33,198 bases of DNA from Acidobacteriota bacterium (GCA_023265155.1 JAHFUL010000008.1:10514-43711), one strand, 5' to 3'; counted from the first letter of the stretch, positions 15,809 to 23,835 are shown. Notes: generated from the letters alone by a model not told the origin. Translations and numbers: made by a program.

Positions 15809-16267
15809 CTACATCTCCCCGTTCCAGTCCTCCGGTTCGGGGCTCACGGAACGGAAGATTTCCATGTGCCACTTGCCTCCGCCCCAGGGTTCGATGACCT
15901 CCGCGGCGATGACATCGACGAGCAATTCGGAAAAGATTCGCCCTTCCGGGTCGCCTTCCAGATGGTAGGCGGGCTCGTCCCAGCCAAAGTTCGGGTACAG
16001 CGTCAGCGTGAGAAACAGGTCGTATCCATCGTCGACGACGATGAGCTGACCGCACGGTCGCTTGATCGTCGAGTGATAGATCAGGTATTTCTCGGCGCTG
16101 TGGGCGCGGATGTACCGCTTCAGCGCGAAGTCGTGCGCCACGATCTCCTCGACCGCGATCTTCTTGTCCCAGCAGTCGCGGCAGTACTTCTCCTCGCCGC
16201 GCGGCTCCGAGACTTCCTTGGCGCCGCAGAGCGCACAGCGCGCCTTGACGACGGTCTTGCGTGGCAT
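15809..16267 (-). CDS. Zinc-ribbon hypothetical protein
   Basis: The 152-residue cytosolic product starts with MPRKTVVKARCALCGAKEVS and has two CxxC pairs, CALC (11-14) and CRDC (29-32), that can form one zinc site. The rest is a single alpha/beta domain (KRYIRAHSAEKYLIYHSTI, QLIVVDDGYDLFLTLTLYPN) ending in ...EPEDWNGEM. No known enzyme motif was recognised. The start overlaps the VOC gene promoter region: only 16 bases separate the two divergent starts, so any promoter for one lies within the coding sequence of the other. Confidence 0.75.
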   Translation of the reverse strand: MPRKTVVKARCALCGAKEVSEPRGEEKYCRDCWDKKIAVEEIVAHDFALKRYIRAHSAEKYLIYHSTIKRPCGQLIVVDDGYDLFLTLTLYPNFGWDEPAYHLEGDPEGRIFSELLVDVIAAEVIEPWGGGKWHMEIFRSVSPEPEDWNGEM

Positions 16268-16283
16268 AAGATGAGTCTACATC

Positions 16284-16712
16284 ATGGAGCGGCCGACACA
16301 CATTGGGCTCCGGCACCTGGCGCTGAACGTCCGGCGCCTCGACGAGATGAAACGCTTCTACGTGGACCTGCTCGGGTTCAGCGTCGAGTGGGAGCCCGAT
16401 CCCGACAACGTGTATCTCTCGTCGGGAACGGACAACCTCGCCCTGCATCGTGAAATGCCGGACCTGAAAGGTCCGGCCCGCAGCGAGGGAGGTCCGGCCC
16501 GCGAGGAAGGTCAAGCGCTCGATCATTTTGGACTGATTGTGCGGGAAGCAGACGACGTGGATCGGTGGGCGGCGTTTTTGGAAGGCCGCGGCGTCAGGAT
16601 GGATGCGAAGCCCCGCACCCATCGTGACGGTGCACGGTCATGCTATTTCCGCGATCCGGAAGGCAACTCGGTTCAGATCATCCACCATCCGCCGATCAGC
16701 GGGAAGGCGTGA
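16284..16712 (+). CDS. VOC-superfamily (glyoxalase/bleomycin-resistance fold) protein with a repeat insertion
   Basis: The 142-residue product has two VOC beta-alpha-beta modules: IGLRHLALNVRRLDEMKRFY with LLGFSVEW, and HFGLIVREADDVDRWAAFLE with CYFRDPEGNSVQIIH. Ligands for a divalent metal are available (H16 in RHLALNV, the His of DHFGLIV and Glu in DPEGNSVQI). Members include glyoxalase I, dioxygenases and resistance proteins; the substrate is unknown. Between NLALHREMP and HFGLIV lie about 20 extra residues (DLKGPARSEGGPAREEGQ), encoded by the repeat at 16457-16510. The start ATG 16284 is 16 bases from the divergent zinc-ribbon gene. Confidence 0.85.
   Translation: MERPTHIGLRHLALNVRRLDEMKRFYVDLLGFSVEWEPDPDNVYLSSGTDNLALHREMPDLKGPARSEGGPAREEGQALDHFGLIVREADDVDRWAAFLEGRGVRMDAKPRTHRDGARSCYFRDPEGNSVQIIHHPPISGKA
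16457..16510. repeat. Palindromic unit with direct repeats inside the VOC gene
   Basis: Arms GCCGGACCT (16457-16465) and AGGTCCGGC (16469-16477) pair over 9 bases around GAA. The right arm continues as AGGTCCGGCCCGC (16469-16481), repeated at 16490-16502. The layout, hairpin then AGGYCCGRCCCGC direct repeats, matches that in the MidA gene. Here it is read on the plus strand, in frame, as LKGPARSEGGPARE. Confidence 0.88.
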
Positions 16713-16806
16713 GGCGGACCTCAGATCGCCCGAGCTGCCGCCCTCGCGCATTAGAGCTCATTTCATTGCACCACCGGCTGCTCGCCGGCTGGAATCTGGC
16801 GAGCGC

Positions 16807-16828
16807 AGGCCGGAAGGTCCGGGCCTAC
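16807..16828 (-). repeat. Palindromic unit at the 3' end of the PEBP gene
   Basis: On the minus strand the unit reads GTAGGCCCGGACCTTCCGG and continues CCT, an imperfect hairpin of the same build (GTAGG plus stem) as the rimO element. Its TAG is the stop codon of the PEBP gene. The 112 bases between the VOC and PEBP stops hold this and nothing else recognisable. Confidence 0.65.
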
Positions 16829-17424
16829 TTCTGGTACGGCGTGATGAGCTGCCCTTGGCCGACGATGTGGCCAGCCATGGCTTCGAGCAGCTGCATCTTG
16901 TTCATCCCAGGCTGCAAGTCGAGCGCGGTGTCGAGTGCGTACACCGTGAAGGTGTAGTTGTGCACACCGCTTCCCGCGGGCGGCGCCGGTCCGCGGTAGA
17001 CCGGTGGAGGAGGCTCCGCGCCGCCGCGCCCGCGACCACCGAATCCTGAGATGCCCTGAATCGCACCGTTGGCTGGTCCCGACGCAATCGTGACGCCTGC
17101 GGGAATCCCCTCAGGAAGCCCCGAGGCTGTGCCGGGGATCTTGTACACGACCCAGTGGACAAACGGCATGCCCGCGCGTCCGGCATTCGGATCGTCAAGG
17201 ATGAGCGCGAACTGCTTCGTGCTGGCGGGCGCTCCCGACCATGCGAGCGGCGGCGAGACGTTCTTGCCGTCCGACGTGTAGTCGACCGGCATTGTCTGAC
17301 CTTCCTTCAGGGTCGAACTGGTCACCGTGATCTTCGCAGGTGTAGCCTGCGCGGACATCCGCGCGAAGCCGGCACCCGCGATGGCGACACCGGCTGCCAG
17401 GACACTGACACACAATGTTTTCAT
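16825..17424 (-). CDS. YbhB/YbcL-type phosphatidylethanolamine-binding (PEBP) protein, secreted
   Basis: The 199-residue product has a signal peptide (LCVSVLAAGVAIAGAGFARMSA) and the PEBP fold: MPVDYTSDGKNVSPPLAWSG, FALILDDPNAG (ligand-pocket DDP), FVHWVVYKIPG and Y(R)GPAPPAGSGVHNYTFTVYALD, which match the bacterial family. PEBP proteins bind small anionic or phosphate-containing ligands; the physiological role in bacteria is unclear. A Gly/Arg/Pro-rich loop (GFGGRGRGGAEPPPP) in front of the last motif is an expansion. The start ATG 17424 is preceded by purine-rich GGGAGAGGCAGG. It lies 31 bases after glgP on the same strand and probably shares its transcript. The stop lies in a palindromic repeat. 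Confidence 0.88.
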   Translation of the reverse strand: MKTLCVSVLAAGVAIAGAGFARMSAQATPAKITVTSSTLKEGQTMPVDYTSDGKNVSPPLAWSGAPASTKQFALILDDPNAGRAGMPFVHWVVYKIPGTASGLPEGIPAGVTIASGPANGAIQGISGFGGRGRGGAEPPPPVYRGPAPPAGSGVHNYTFTVYALDTALDLQPGMNKMQLLEAMAGHIVGQGQLITPYQK

Positions 17425-17455
17425 GATGCCTGCCTCTCCCTTTCCAATCCACCTT

Positions 17456-19606
17456 CTAACTTTTCATCTGGAGCCTTCGCGCGAGCGCCGGTACGTACAT
17501 CCGCTCGACGTATTCCTTGACCATCCGGCGCGCCGAAAAGCGCGGTGTCACCGTACGGATGGCTTCCTTCACCGTCCGCAGCCACCGATGCGGTACGCCT
17601 GATTTGTCGCGGTCGTAGAATGCCGGCACGACTTCTTCCTCGAGCAAACGATATAACGCGTCGGCGTCGGCGGCGTCCACCGCGTCGTAATCGTCGCCCG
17701 TCTTCCCCCCGTCGATAACCCAGCCGTTCTCGCCGGTGAACCCCTCCGCCCACCAGCCGTCGCCGATGCTCAGATGCGGCACGCCGTTGATGGCGGCCTT
17801 CATGCCGCTGGTGCCGCTCGCCTCGAGCGGCTTGCGCGGATTGTTCAGCCAGACATCGCAGCCTTGCACGAGGAAATGCGCCACGTGCAGATCGTAGTCG
17901 TCGACGAACGCGACGCGTCCGCCGAAGAGGGGGTCGAGCGCGCGCTTGTAGACGCGCTGCAGATGGTGCTTGCCGATGTCGTCGGCCGGGTGCGCCTTGC
18001 CGGCAAAAATGATCTGTACGGAGCGCTCCGCCGCGTTCAGGATGCGCGCGAGACGTTCCGGATTGTGGAAGATCAGCTCCGACCGCTTGTAGCCCGCGAA
18101 GCGGCGCGCGAAGCCGATCGTCAGCGATTCGGAGTCGAGCAGGGTGCCGGCCGCGACGATGCGCGGCGTCGCGACATGCTCGATGGTCCACCGCTGCCGC
18201 GCCCGTTCGCGGATGAACGTGAACAGATAACGCCGGAGCGCTTCCCGCACCGTCCACAGTTCCTCGTCGGGAATGCCGTGCACGCCCTCCCAGAGCGCGG
18301 GGTCGTCGTGCCGATCCAGCCAATCGCGCCCGAGATGCCGTGCGAACAAGTCGGCGAGATCGGACGCGATCCACGTGGGTACGTGCACGCCGTTGGTGAC
18401 ATGCGTCACGGGTCTCGCCTTGGGGGCCACGCCGGGCCACATCGGGGCCCACATGTCTCGAGTGACCTCGCCGTGCAGGCGGCTGACCGCGTTCACCTCC
18501 GCGGCTGAACGCAACGCGAGCGCCGTCATGTTGAACTGCTGCCCGCCGCCGTTGTCGTACGATCCGAGCGCCAGGAAGCGAGGCCGGTTCGGACCGAGCG
18601 TGCCCCAGCACCCCGCGAGGTGCGTTTCGACCAGTGCGAACGGAAAGGTGTCGTGCCCGGCGGGCACGGGCGTGTGGGTGGTGAAGACCGTGCTCTGGCG
18701 GATTTGCTCCAGGGCCGCATCGAAGGTCGAGCCCTGCTCGATCAGGTCGCGGATGCGCTGAAGGACGACGAATGCGGCGTGTCCTTCATTGAGGTGGAAG
18801 ACGGTCGGATCGCAGTCGAGCGCCTTCAGGGCCCGCACGCCGCCGATGCCGAGAATGATCTCCTGCTGGATCCGCGTCTCGCGATCTCCGCCGTACAGGC
18901 GCGCCGACAGCTCACGGTCCCAGGGCGCGTTCTCCTCGAGATCGGTGTCGAGCAGGTAGAGCTTCACGCTCCCCATCCGGACCTGCCAGACGGCCACGAG
19001 GACCGACCGATCGCCAAGCGGCACCGCGGTCACGCACGGCTTGCCCTCCGGGGTCAGCGCCGGCTCGATGGCGACGTCAGCCCAGCTGAGACGCTCGTAG
19101 CTTTCCTCCTGCCATCCTTCGGCCGACACGTGCTGGTGAAAGTAGCCCTGGGGGTACATGAAACCCACGCCGATGAGCGGCACGCCGAGATCGCTGGCTT
19201 CCTTGCAATGATCGCCCGCCAGCACGCCAAGCCCGCCCGCGTAGATCGGCAGTGACTGATGCAAGGCGAACTCGGCGGAGAAGTAGGCGATCGATTGTCC
19301 GTTGTACTGGGACAGGTGGTTCGCCCACCAGGACTTGCGCCCCGACCTCGCCGCGTCCAGTCCGGCGATCGCGCGATCGTATCGCTTGACGAACTCCGGA
19401 TCTGCGGCGGCGGCGTCGATCTTCTCGCGCGGAATGACTGACAGCATCCGGACCGGGTTGTGCGCCGTCGCCCGCCACAACGCGTAGTCGAGGCGCCGGA
19501 AGATCATTCGGGCCTCGGCGTGCCAGCTCCACCAGAGATCCACGGCGAGCTCATCGAGCCGACTGAGTGCCTCCGGAAACGGCGGGAGCGAGGAGTATCT
19601 ATTCAT
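17456..19606 (-). CDS. glgP: Alpha-glucan (glycogen) phosphorylase
   Basis: It cleaves alpha-1,4-glucans with phosphate to give glucose-1-phosphate. The 716-residue product is the shorter bacterial/archaeal form: an N-terminal DUF3417-like segment (LSRLDELAVDLWWSWHAEA, about 1-95), then the GT35 catalytic domain with YFSAEFALHQSLPIYAGGLG, VFHLNEGHAAF, VTNGVHVPTW, and the pyridoxal-phosphate site EASGTSGMKAAINGVPHLS (K603). Length fits this subfamily (about 700-850) and lacks the longer N-terminus of E. coli GlgP. The start ATG 19606 has no strong Shine-Dalgarno sequence. It precedes the PEBP gene; glycogen breakdown is a normal housekeeping function. Confidence 0.94.
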   Translation of the reverse strand: MNRYSSLPPFPEALSRLDELAVDLWWSWHAEARMIFRRLDYALWRATAHNPVRMLSVIPREKIDAAAADPEFVKRYDRAIAGLDAARSGRKSWWANHLSQYNGQSIAYFSAEFALHQSLPIYAGGLGVLAGDHCKEASDLGVPLIGVGFMYPQGYFHQHVSAEGWQEESYERLSWADVAIEPALTPEGKPCVTAVPLGDRSVLVAVWQVRMGSVKLYLLDTDLEENAPWDRELSARLYGGDRETRIQQEIILGIGGVRALKALDCDPTVFHLNEGHAAFVVLQRIRDLIEQGSTFDAALEQIRQSTVFTTHTPVPAGHDTFPFALVETHLAGCWGTLGPNRPRFLALGSYDNGGGQQFNMTALALRSAAEVNAVSRLHGEVTRDMWAPMWPGVAPKARPVTHVTNGVHVPTWIASDLADLFARHLGRDWLDRHDDPALWEGVHGIPDEELWTVREALRRYLFTFIRERARQRWTIEHVATPRIVAAGTLLDSESLTIGFARRFAGYKRSELIFHNPERLARILNAAERSVQIIFAGKAHPADDIGKHHLQRVYKRALDPLFGGRVAFVDDYDLHVAHFLVQGCDVWLNNPRKPLEASGTSGMKAAINGVPHLSIGDGWWAEGFTGENGWVIDGGKTGDDYDAVDAADADALYRLLEEEVVPAFYDRDKSGVPHRWLRTVKEAIRTVTPRFSARRMVKEYVERMYVPALARRLQMKS

Positions 19607-19657
19607 CGACGCTTGAGATCTGCGTGTCTTGTCTTGGGGGTTTACGAATCTGCAACG

Positions 19658-20650
19658 CTACGAATTCGACGCACAATTGTCGCATGCACCAACGAGGGAT
19701 GCGAATTTCGGGAGGTCGATATTGCCACCCGACACGACGGCGACAATCTTGCCGGATCCGGCGCGTCCGCTGAGCGCTGCCGCGATGGCGCAGCCGGCGG
19801 CGCCTTCAGCGATGACGCGCGCGCGCTCAGCGACAAACCGCATGGCGCGCGCGGTGTCGTCGAGCGACACCACGAGTGAGCCGGCGAGGGTCGAGAGGAG
19901 CGGCCACATCGTCTCCAGCACGGACTTGCCGCCCGCACCGTCGACGAACGACGACGTCCACCCGTCGAAGTAGACGGGGCGGCCCGCGGCAAGCGAGGCC
20001 GACAGCGGCGCGGCTGTGGCCGGCTCGGCGGCGAAGACACGAGTCTGCGGCCGAAGCCCGGCGGCCGCTGCGGCGATACCGGCCAGGAGGCCGCCACCGC
20101 CGAGCGGAGCCACGATCGCATCGACATCGGGCAGGTCTTCGAGAATCTCCAGCCCAACGGTCCCGTTGCCCGCGATGAACCGATCATCGTCGAACGGATG
20201 TACGAGGTAGCCCTTCATGCGGTCGGAGCCGTGTTCGATGACCGTGCGCCAGCACTCGTCGTACGTCGCTCGAACGATGGAGGCACCCAGCCGTTCAATC
20301 GCGCGGATCTTCGCGTCGGGTGCGGTGTCCATCACCATCACCGAGCAGGGGACCCCAACCGTGCGCGCCGCGAGCGCCACGCCCTGCGCCGCATTGCCCG
20401 CGCTGACCGTCCACACGCCGTCCTTCAGCTCGTTCGGCGCAAGCTGGCGCACGACGTTGTAGGCTCCGCGGATTTTGAACGATCCAATCGGCTGCAACGT
20501 TTCGAGCTTGAGGAAGATTTCGTGCAGCGGGCCGTCGCGAGGAAGCTCGACGCGGACGAGCGGCGTTCGGACGGCTGCCTCGTACACCCGGGTGGCAGCG
20601 TCGCGCACGTCGGACAGCGTGATGCGGCGGGTCGGCACGGTGATCGGCAA
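19658..20650 (-). CDS. Threonine ammonia-lyase-like PLP enzyme (serine/threonine dehydratase family)
   Basis: This is a fold-type II PLP enzyme of the threonine dehydratase/serine racemase family that deaminates hydroxy-amino acids. The 330-residue product has the PLP-lysine motif PIGSFKIRGAYN (K59), SAGNAAQGVALAA (SxGNxxQG), the phosphate loop PLGGGGLLAGIA and VVSGGNIDL. No C-terminal ACT regulatory domain is present, so it is the short catabolic/unregulated kind; the C-terminus is DNCASNS. Substrate (threonine, serine or hydroxyaspartate) cannot be assigned. The frame opens at TTG 20650; GTG four codons later (20638) is an alternative start. It lies 51 bases from the glgP start, and co-transcription is possible. 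Confidence 0.88.
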   Translation of the reverse strand: MPITVPTRRITLSDVRDAATRVYEAAVRTPLVRVELPRDGPLHEIFLKLETLQPIGSFKIRGAYNVVRQLAPNELKDGVWTVSAGNAAQGVALAARTVGVPCSVMVMDTAPDAKIRAIERLGASIVRATYDECWRTVIEHGSDRMKGYLVHPFDDDRFIAGNGTVGLEILEDLPDVDAIVAPLGGGGLLAGIAAAAAGLRPQTRVFAAEPATAAPLSASLAAGRPVYFDGWTSSFVDGAGGKSVLETMWPLLSTLAGSLVVSLDDTARAMRFVAERARVIAEGAAGCAIAAALSGRAGSGKIVAVVSGGNIDLPKFASLVGACDNCASNS

Positions 20651-20694
20651 CAGAACGGGATCCTAGCTGGCGATGCGAAGAGGCGTCAACGCCC

Positions 20695-21381
20695 ATGAGC
20701 GCCGGCACGGCCTGCCGGCTCCTCGGAGACGTAAAATGGCCACGCGTGCGATTGCCGGCAATCCTCTTGTGCTCGGTGCTGATCGTTCTGGGTTCCGGCC
20801 CGCAGGCGCGTGCGCAGGATCCGCCGCCGGCCATCGGCCCGGTGGTCGTCGACCTGCGCGGGATCCTTCCCAAGTTCACCGAAGATCTCGCGCTCGCGCA
20901 AAGTCGAGGGCTCGCATCGTCGGACCTTCCAGGGCGGGGGATCGGGATTGAAGCGGGCGCGCATGTGTATCCCCTCGGATTGGGCGTCGCGACGGTGGGT
21001 CTTGGCGGGCAGATCACGCTGGTGCGGTCGGGTTCAGCGGCAAAGGAGCCGTCTCCGGCGGTGACCGCACGCTTCACCGCCCTCGCGTCGCAGATATCCT
21101 TGAATTTCGGTACCGGCGACGGGTGGAGCTACATCAGCGGCGGCTTCGGCGCTTCGCGCTGGTCCATCGTGCCCGAAGGCGGTGAACCGCGAGTGGCAGA
21201 CGAGGCGTGGGTGAGAACGTTCGACTATGGTGGCGGCGCCCGCTGGTTCAGGAAGCCTCATGTGGCGTTTCACATCGATGTGCGGGTGCATGCGATCGAT
21301 CCTGGACCGGTCCAGGTTCAACTGCGGCGTAGTCCTCGGACGAACCTGCTGATCATTGGTGCAGGGATTTCAATCAAGTGA
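20695..21381 (+). CDS. Predicted exported protein, possibly outer-membrane beta-barrel
   Basis: The 228-residue frame has a hydrophobic signal (RLPAILLCSVLIVLGSG, then PQARAQ cleavage). The likelier start is the GTG at 20746, codon 18, since the signal peptide begins there. The ATG 20695 version would have an unusual 17-residue polar lead. The mature part alternates hydrophobic and polar residues in strand-like runs (GIGIEAGAHVYPLGLGVATV, GWSYISGGFGASRWSI, ARWFRKPHVAFHIDVRVHAI) and ends in TNLLIIGAGISIK. These are typical of small beta-barrel proteins, but no family was recognised. It faces away from the dehydratase gene. Confidence 0.72.
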   Translation: MSAGTACRLLGDVKWPRVRLPAILLCSVLIVLGSGPQARAQDPPPAIGPVVVDLRGILPKFTEDLALAQSRGLASSDLPGRGIGIEAGAHVYPLGLGVATVGLGGQITLVRSGSAAKEPSPAVTARFTALASQISLNFGTGDGWSYISGGFGASRWSIVPEGGEPRVADEAWVRTFDYGGGARWFRKPHVAFHIDVRVHAIDPGPVQVQLRRSPRTNLLIIGAGISIK

Positions 21382-21422
21382 CGTCGTGCCGGCTTCCGCC
21401 TCTGCCGACCTTAACGGTTAAC

Positions 21423-21446
21423 GGGGTCAGACAGGGGTCTGACCCC
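21423..21446. repeat. Compact GGGGTCAGAC/GTCTGACCCC palindrome
   Basis: Arms 21423-21432 and 21437-21446 are perfect reverse complements over 10 bases around a four-base loop. It is the same REP-like family as 5672-5716 and lies 42 bases after the exported-protein gene, where it may fold in the transcript. The rest of the 122-base gap to the next gene shows no other feature. Confidence 0.8.
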
Positions 21447-21503
21447 GAGTTACCGGCTGGTTTTGCTGAACATTCACTCCGCTCTCCACGTCTGAGGAGG
21501 TAG

Positions 21504-21845
21504 ATGGCTGGCAGGGGCCCATCCCCCGGTGTCCTTCGCCGGACGGGGCTCGCTCTCGTGGCCGCGACCATCTGCGTCGCTGCCGCATTCCTGCTGCTGC
21601 CGCTCGCAGTGCAAGGCTTGTTGCGGGTGCTCGATCTGGCGCTGACCGGGTGTATCTGGCTGACGACATCGCTCGGAAGCGACGCGGACGCCTGGACGAT
21701 TCTGACGGCGGTCGGCCGGGCTGCCGCCCACGCCTTGATGACGAGCAGGGTCCTCGCCGTGCTTGGCGCGCTCGTCCTCGTCAGCGCCCTCGCCTTGTAC
21801 GGACTGCAGCGGTTACTTGGTACCCAGGAGGAGTCTTCGCCATGA
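21504..21845 (+). CDS. Small membrane protein coupled to the bactofilin-like gene
   Basis: The 113-residue product has two or three hydrophobic segments: TGLALVAATICVAAAFLLLP then LAVQGLLRVLDLALTGCIWL, and VLAVLGALVLVSALALYGLQ near the C-terminus. No family was recognised. ATG 21504 has an AGGAGG Shine-Dalgarno sequence (21495-21500). Its TGA overlaps the ATG of the next gene (ATGA at 21842-21845), so the two products are probably translationally coupled and may form a complex. GTG starts further in are unlikely given the strong Shine-Dalgarno sequence. Confidence 0.75.
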   Translation: MAGRGPSPGVLRRTGLALVAATICVAAAFLLLPLAVQGLLRVLDLALTGCIWLTTSLGSDADAWTILTAVGRAAAHALMTSRVLAVLGALVLVSALALYGLQRLLGTQEESSP

Positions 21846-23200
21846 TTGGACGATCAACGCTGACGGCGGCCGTGCTGGCAGCCGCGACCGCATGGAGCGG
21901 TGATCTGGCCGCTCAGACGCCCTCGCGCCCCGCGCCGGGCAGCCTGGAGACGCTACGCCGACAGGTGGAGCGGCGATTCGATCCCCTTCCATTGCGCGAA
22001 GGCATCAACCTGCGGCCCAAGGTGCCGATGCGGGGCGTGCGATCGATCGAAGTCAGCGGCGGCACGATTGCGGTGGATGGATCGCTCGTGACCGGCGCCG
22101 AGCTGCGCGAGCGCATCGGCGACGATGCGGATGTGGTCATTCAACTCTCGTATCTCGATGCGGACGCGCGTCGCGCGCTGTTTGGGGGGCCCGCTCCCGC
22201 CGACCTGGCTCCCGCTGCCGCAGGACAGCCGCCGGCGATCGAGTTGCCCAGTACGCCGCCACCACCTGCGCCGGCCGCCCCCCGTAATCCGGGGCGACGC
22301 GACCGCTCCGACCCTCGCATCAATATCGGCGGCAGCGTCCGCGTTGGTCCCGACGAGGTCATCGACGGCGACGTCGTCGCCGTCGGGGGCTCCGCGTACG
22401 TCGAAGGCACGGTCCAGGGCGACGTGGTCGCTGTCGGCGGCAGCGTCGACCTGGGTCCTCACGCCGTCGTTGAGCACGACGTGGCAGTGGTCGGCGGCTC
22501 TCTGCGTCGCGCCGAGGGTTCCCGGATCGACGGCAACATCAAAGAGGTTGGCTTCGGCTCATTCAGCGGCGACTGGATTCAGCCCCGGGCCTGGTTCGGC
22601 GGATGGTCGGGCAGCGGAATAGGATCGATGTTCGCGTTCGTGTCGACGCTCACCCGCATGGCGGTTCTCTGTTTGCTCGCAGCGCTCGTCGTGCTGCTCG
22701 GGGGAAGCTATGTCGATCGGATCAGCCTTCGAGCCTCGGCCGAGCCGCTGAAGGCTGGCGCCATCGGGTTTTTGGCGCAGTTATTGTTCCTGCCACTGCT
22801 GATCATCACGATCCTGGTGCTGGTCGTGACCATCGTCGGCATCCCCCTGCTGGTGCTCATTCCGTTCATTCTGCTCGGTCTGGGGGTTGTCTGGCTCGTT
22901 GGCTTCACGGCCGTCGCTCACCAGCTTGGGGCCCACGTTGGCCGGCGGCTTGGCTGGAGTAATCCCAGTGCGTACCTGACAACGTTTGCCGGCGTCGTCG
23001 CGATTCTGCTGCCGGTGTTGTTGGCGCGTCTTGCGCTTCTCGCGGGCGGAACGGGCGTTGCGCTGTTGTGGCACGGGCTCGCGCTGGCGGGCTTCTTCGT
23101 CGAGTACCTGGCGTGGACGGTGGGATTTGGGGCCGTGGCGCTGGTGAGATTCGGGAAGAGGCTCTCAACGGATGGCTCCCAGCTCGCAGCTCTCAGCTGA
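21842..23200 (+). CDS. Secreted/membrane protein with a bactofilin-like beta-solenoid and C-terminal transmembrane helices
   Basis: The 452-residue product has a signal peptide (LTAAVLAAATAWSG), a leading alpha/beta segment (about 35-115), a Pro/Ala-rich linker (115-155), and polymer-forming hexad repeats (about 160-235: VIDGDVVAVGGSAYVEGTVQ, GDVVAVGGSVDLGPHAVVEH) as in bactofilins. Four to five hydrophobic helices follow from about 270 to 435. Bactofilins are usually cytosolic filament formers; the signal peptide and membrane tail suggest an envelope-located relative. ATG 21842 has AGGAGGAG 8 bases upstream. The final residues STDGSQLAALS and the stop come from a repeat at 23181-23280, so the native end is replaced or extended. 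Confidence 0.8.
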   Translation: MIGRSTLTAAVLAAATAWSGDLAAQTPSRPAPGSLETLRRQVERRFDPLPLREGINLRPKVPMRGVRSIEVSGGTIAVDGSLVTGAELRERIGDDADVVIQLSYLDADARRALFGGPAPADLAPAAAGQPPAIELPSTPPPPAPAAPRNPGRRDRSDPRINIGGSVRVGPDEVIDGDVVAVGGSAYVEGTVQGDVVAVGGSVDLGPHAVVEHDVAVVGGSLRRAEGSRIDGNIKEVGFGSFSGDWIQPRAWFGGWSGSGIGSMFAFVSTLTRMAVLCLLAALVVLLGGSYVDRISLRASAEPLKAGAIGFLAQLLFLPLLIITILVLVVTIVGIPLLVLIPFILLGLGVVWLVGFTAVAHQLGAHVGRRLGWSNPSAYLTTFAGVVAILLPVLLARLALLAGGTGVALLWHGLALAGFFVEYLAWTVGFGAVALVRFGKRLSTDGSQLAALS

Positions 23201-23280
23201 CAGCTCTCAGCACAGTGCCGAAAGCCGAGAGCTGAAAGCCGAGAGCTGAAAGCCGAGAGCCGAGAGCTGAAAGCCGAAAC
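23181..23280. repeat. AGCTCTCAGCT / GAAAGCCGAGAGCT inverted repeat between convergent genes
   Basis: The left half has AGCTCTCAGCT units (about 23189-23210), the right half GAAAGCCGAGAGCT units at 23220-23233, 23234-23247 and further degenerate copies. The two halves are nearly complementary (CAGCTCTCAGC against GCCGAGAGCTG), so a long imperfect hairpin can form. It supplies the last codons and stop of the bactofilin-like gene and ends at the peroxiredoxin stop. A bidirectional terminator role is plausible but no T-run is seen. Confidence 0.75.
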
Positions 23281-23835
23281 CTAGTGCTGATGCTGCATTT
23301 CTGCGACCTTCAGCTCGCCGAGCTTCGCCGCCATGTACTCGGCTGAGGTCGCCAGATGGGCATTCACGTCCTTGTCGATGTACGTGATCGCCCCGCTCTT
23401 GTCGATGTAGAACGTCCAGCGGTTCGCGACGCCGCGCTGGCCGAGCACGCCGTACGCGGTGGCGGTTTCCTTGGCTGGATCGCTCAGCAGCGGGAAATCG
23501 GCCTTGTGTTCTTTGGCGAACGCGATGTTGCCTTTCTCACCTTCGAGCGCGTCGACACTCGCCATGAAGTAGGTGACGTCGTACTTCTTGATCATGTCCC
23601 CGTGCTCCGCGAGCGATTTGCACTCAATCGTGCATCCTGATGTGAAGGCGGCGGGGAACCACGCCAGCACGACGGCCTGTTTGCCTTTGAAATCGGCGAG
23701 CTTGTAGGTCTTGCCATCAGACGCCTTCAGCGTGAAATTCGGCGCCTGATCGCCGACCTTGAGGTCGGCCGCCGAAGCGGTCGACGCCAGTCCGACGGCC
23801 ACGACGCCCAGCATTGCGAACACGAGTGCCTTCAT
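23281..23835 (-). CDS. Secreted peroxiredoxin (AhpC/TSA, PrxQ/BCP-like)
   Basis: The 184-residue product reduces peroxides with a cysteine pair. A signal peptide (KALVFAMLGVVAVGLASTAS) predicts a periplasmic location. The thioredoxin fold has GDQAPNFTLKASDGKTYKL, then FPAAFTSGCTIEC with peroxidatic C68 and likely resolving C72 (the PrxQ spacing), and conserved T65. In PrxQ proteins the motif is usually PxxxTxxC; here it reads PAAFTSGC. Later parts DFPLLSDPAKETATAYGV and RWTFYIDKSGAI fit the family. ATG 23835 has a GAGGAGG sequence just upstream. It follows glpK by 28 bases on the same strand and may be co-transcribed. Confidence 0.9.
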   Translation of the reverse strand: MKALVFAMLGVVAVGLASTASAADLKVGDQAPNFTLKASDGKTYKLADFKGKQAVVLAWFPAAFTSGCTIECKSLAEHGDMIKKYDVTYFMASVDALEGEKGNIAFAKEHKADFPLLSDPAKETATAYGVLGQRGVANRWTFYIDKSGAITYIDKDVNAHLATSAEYMAAKLGELKVAEMQHQH

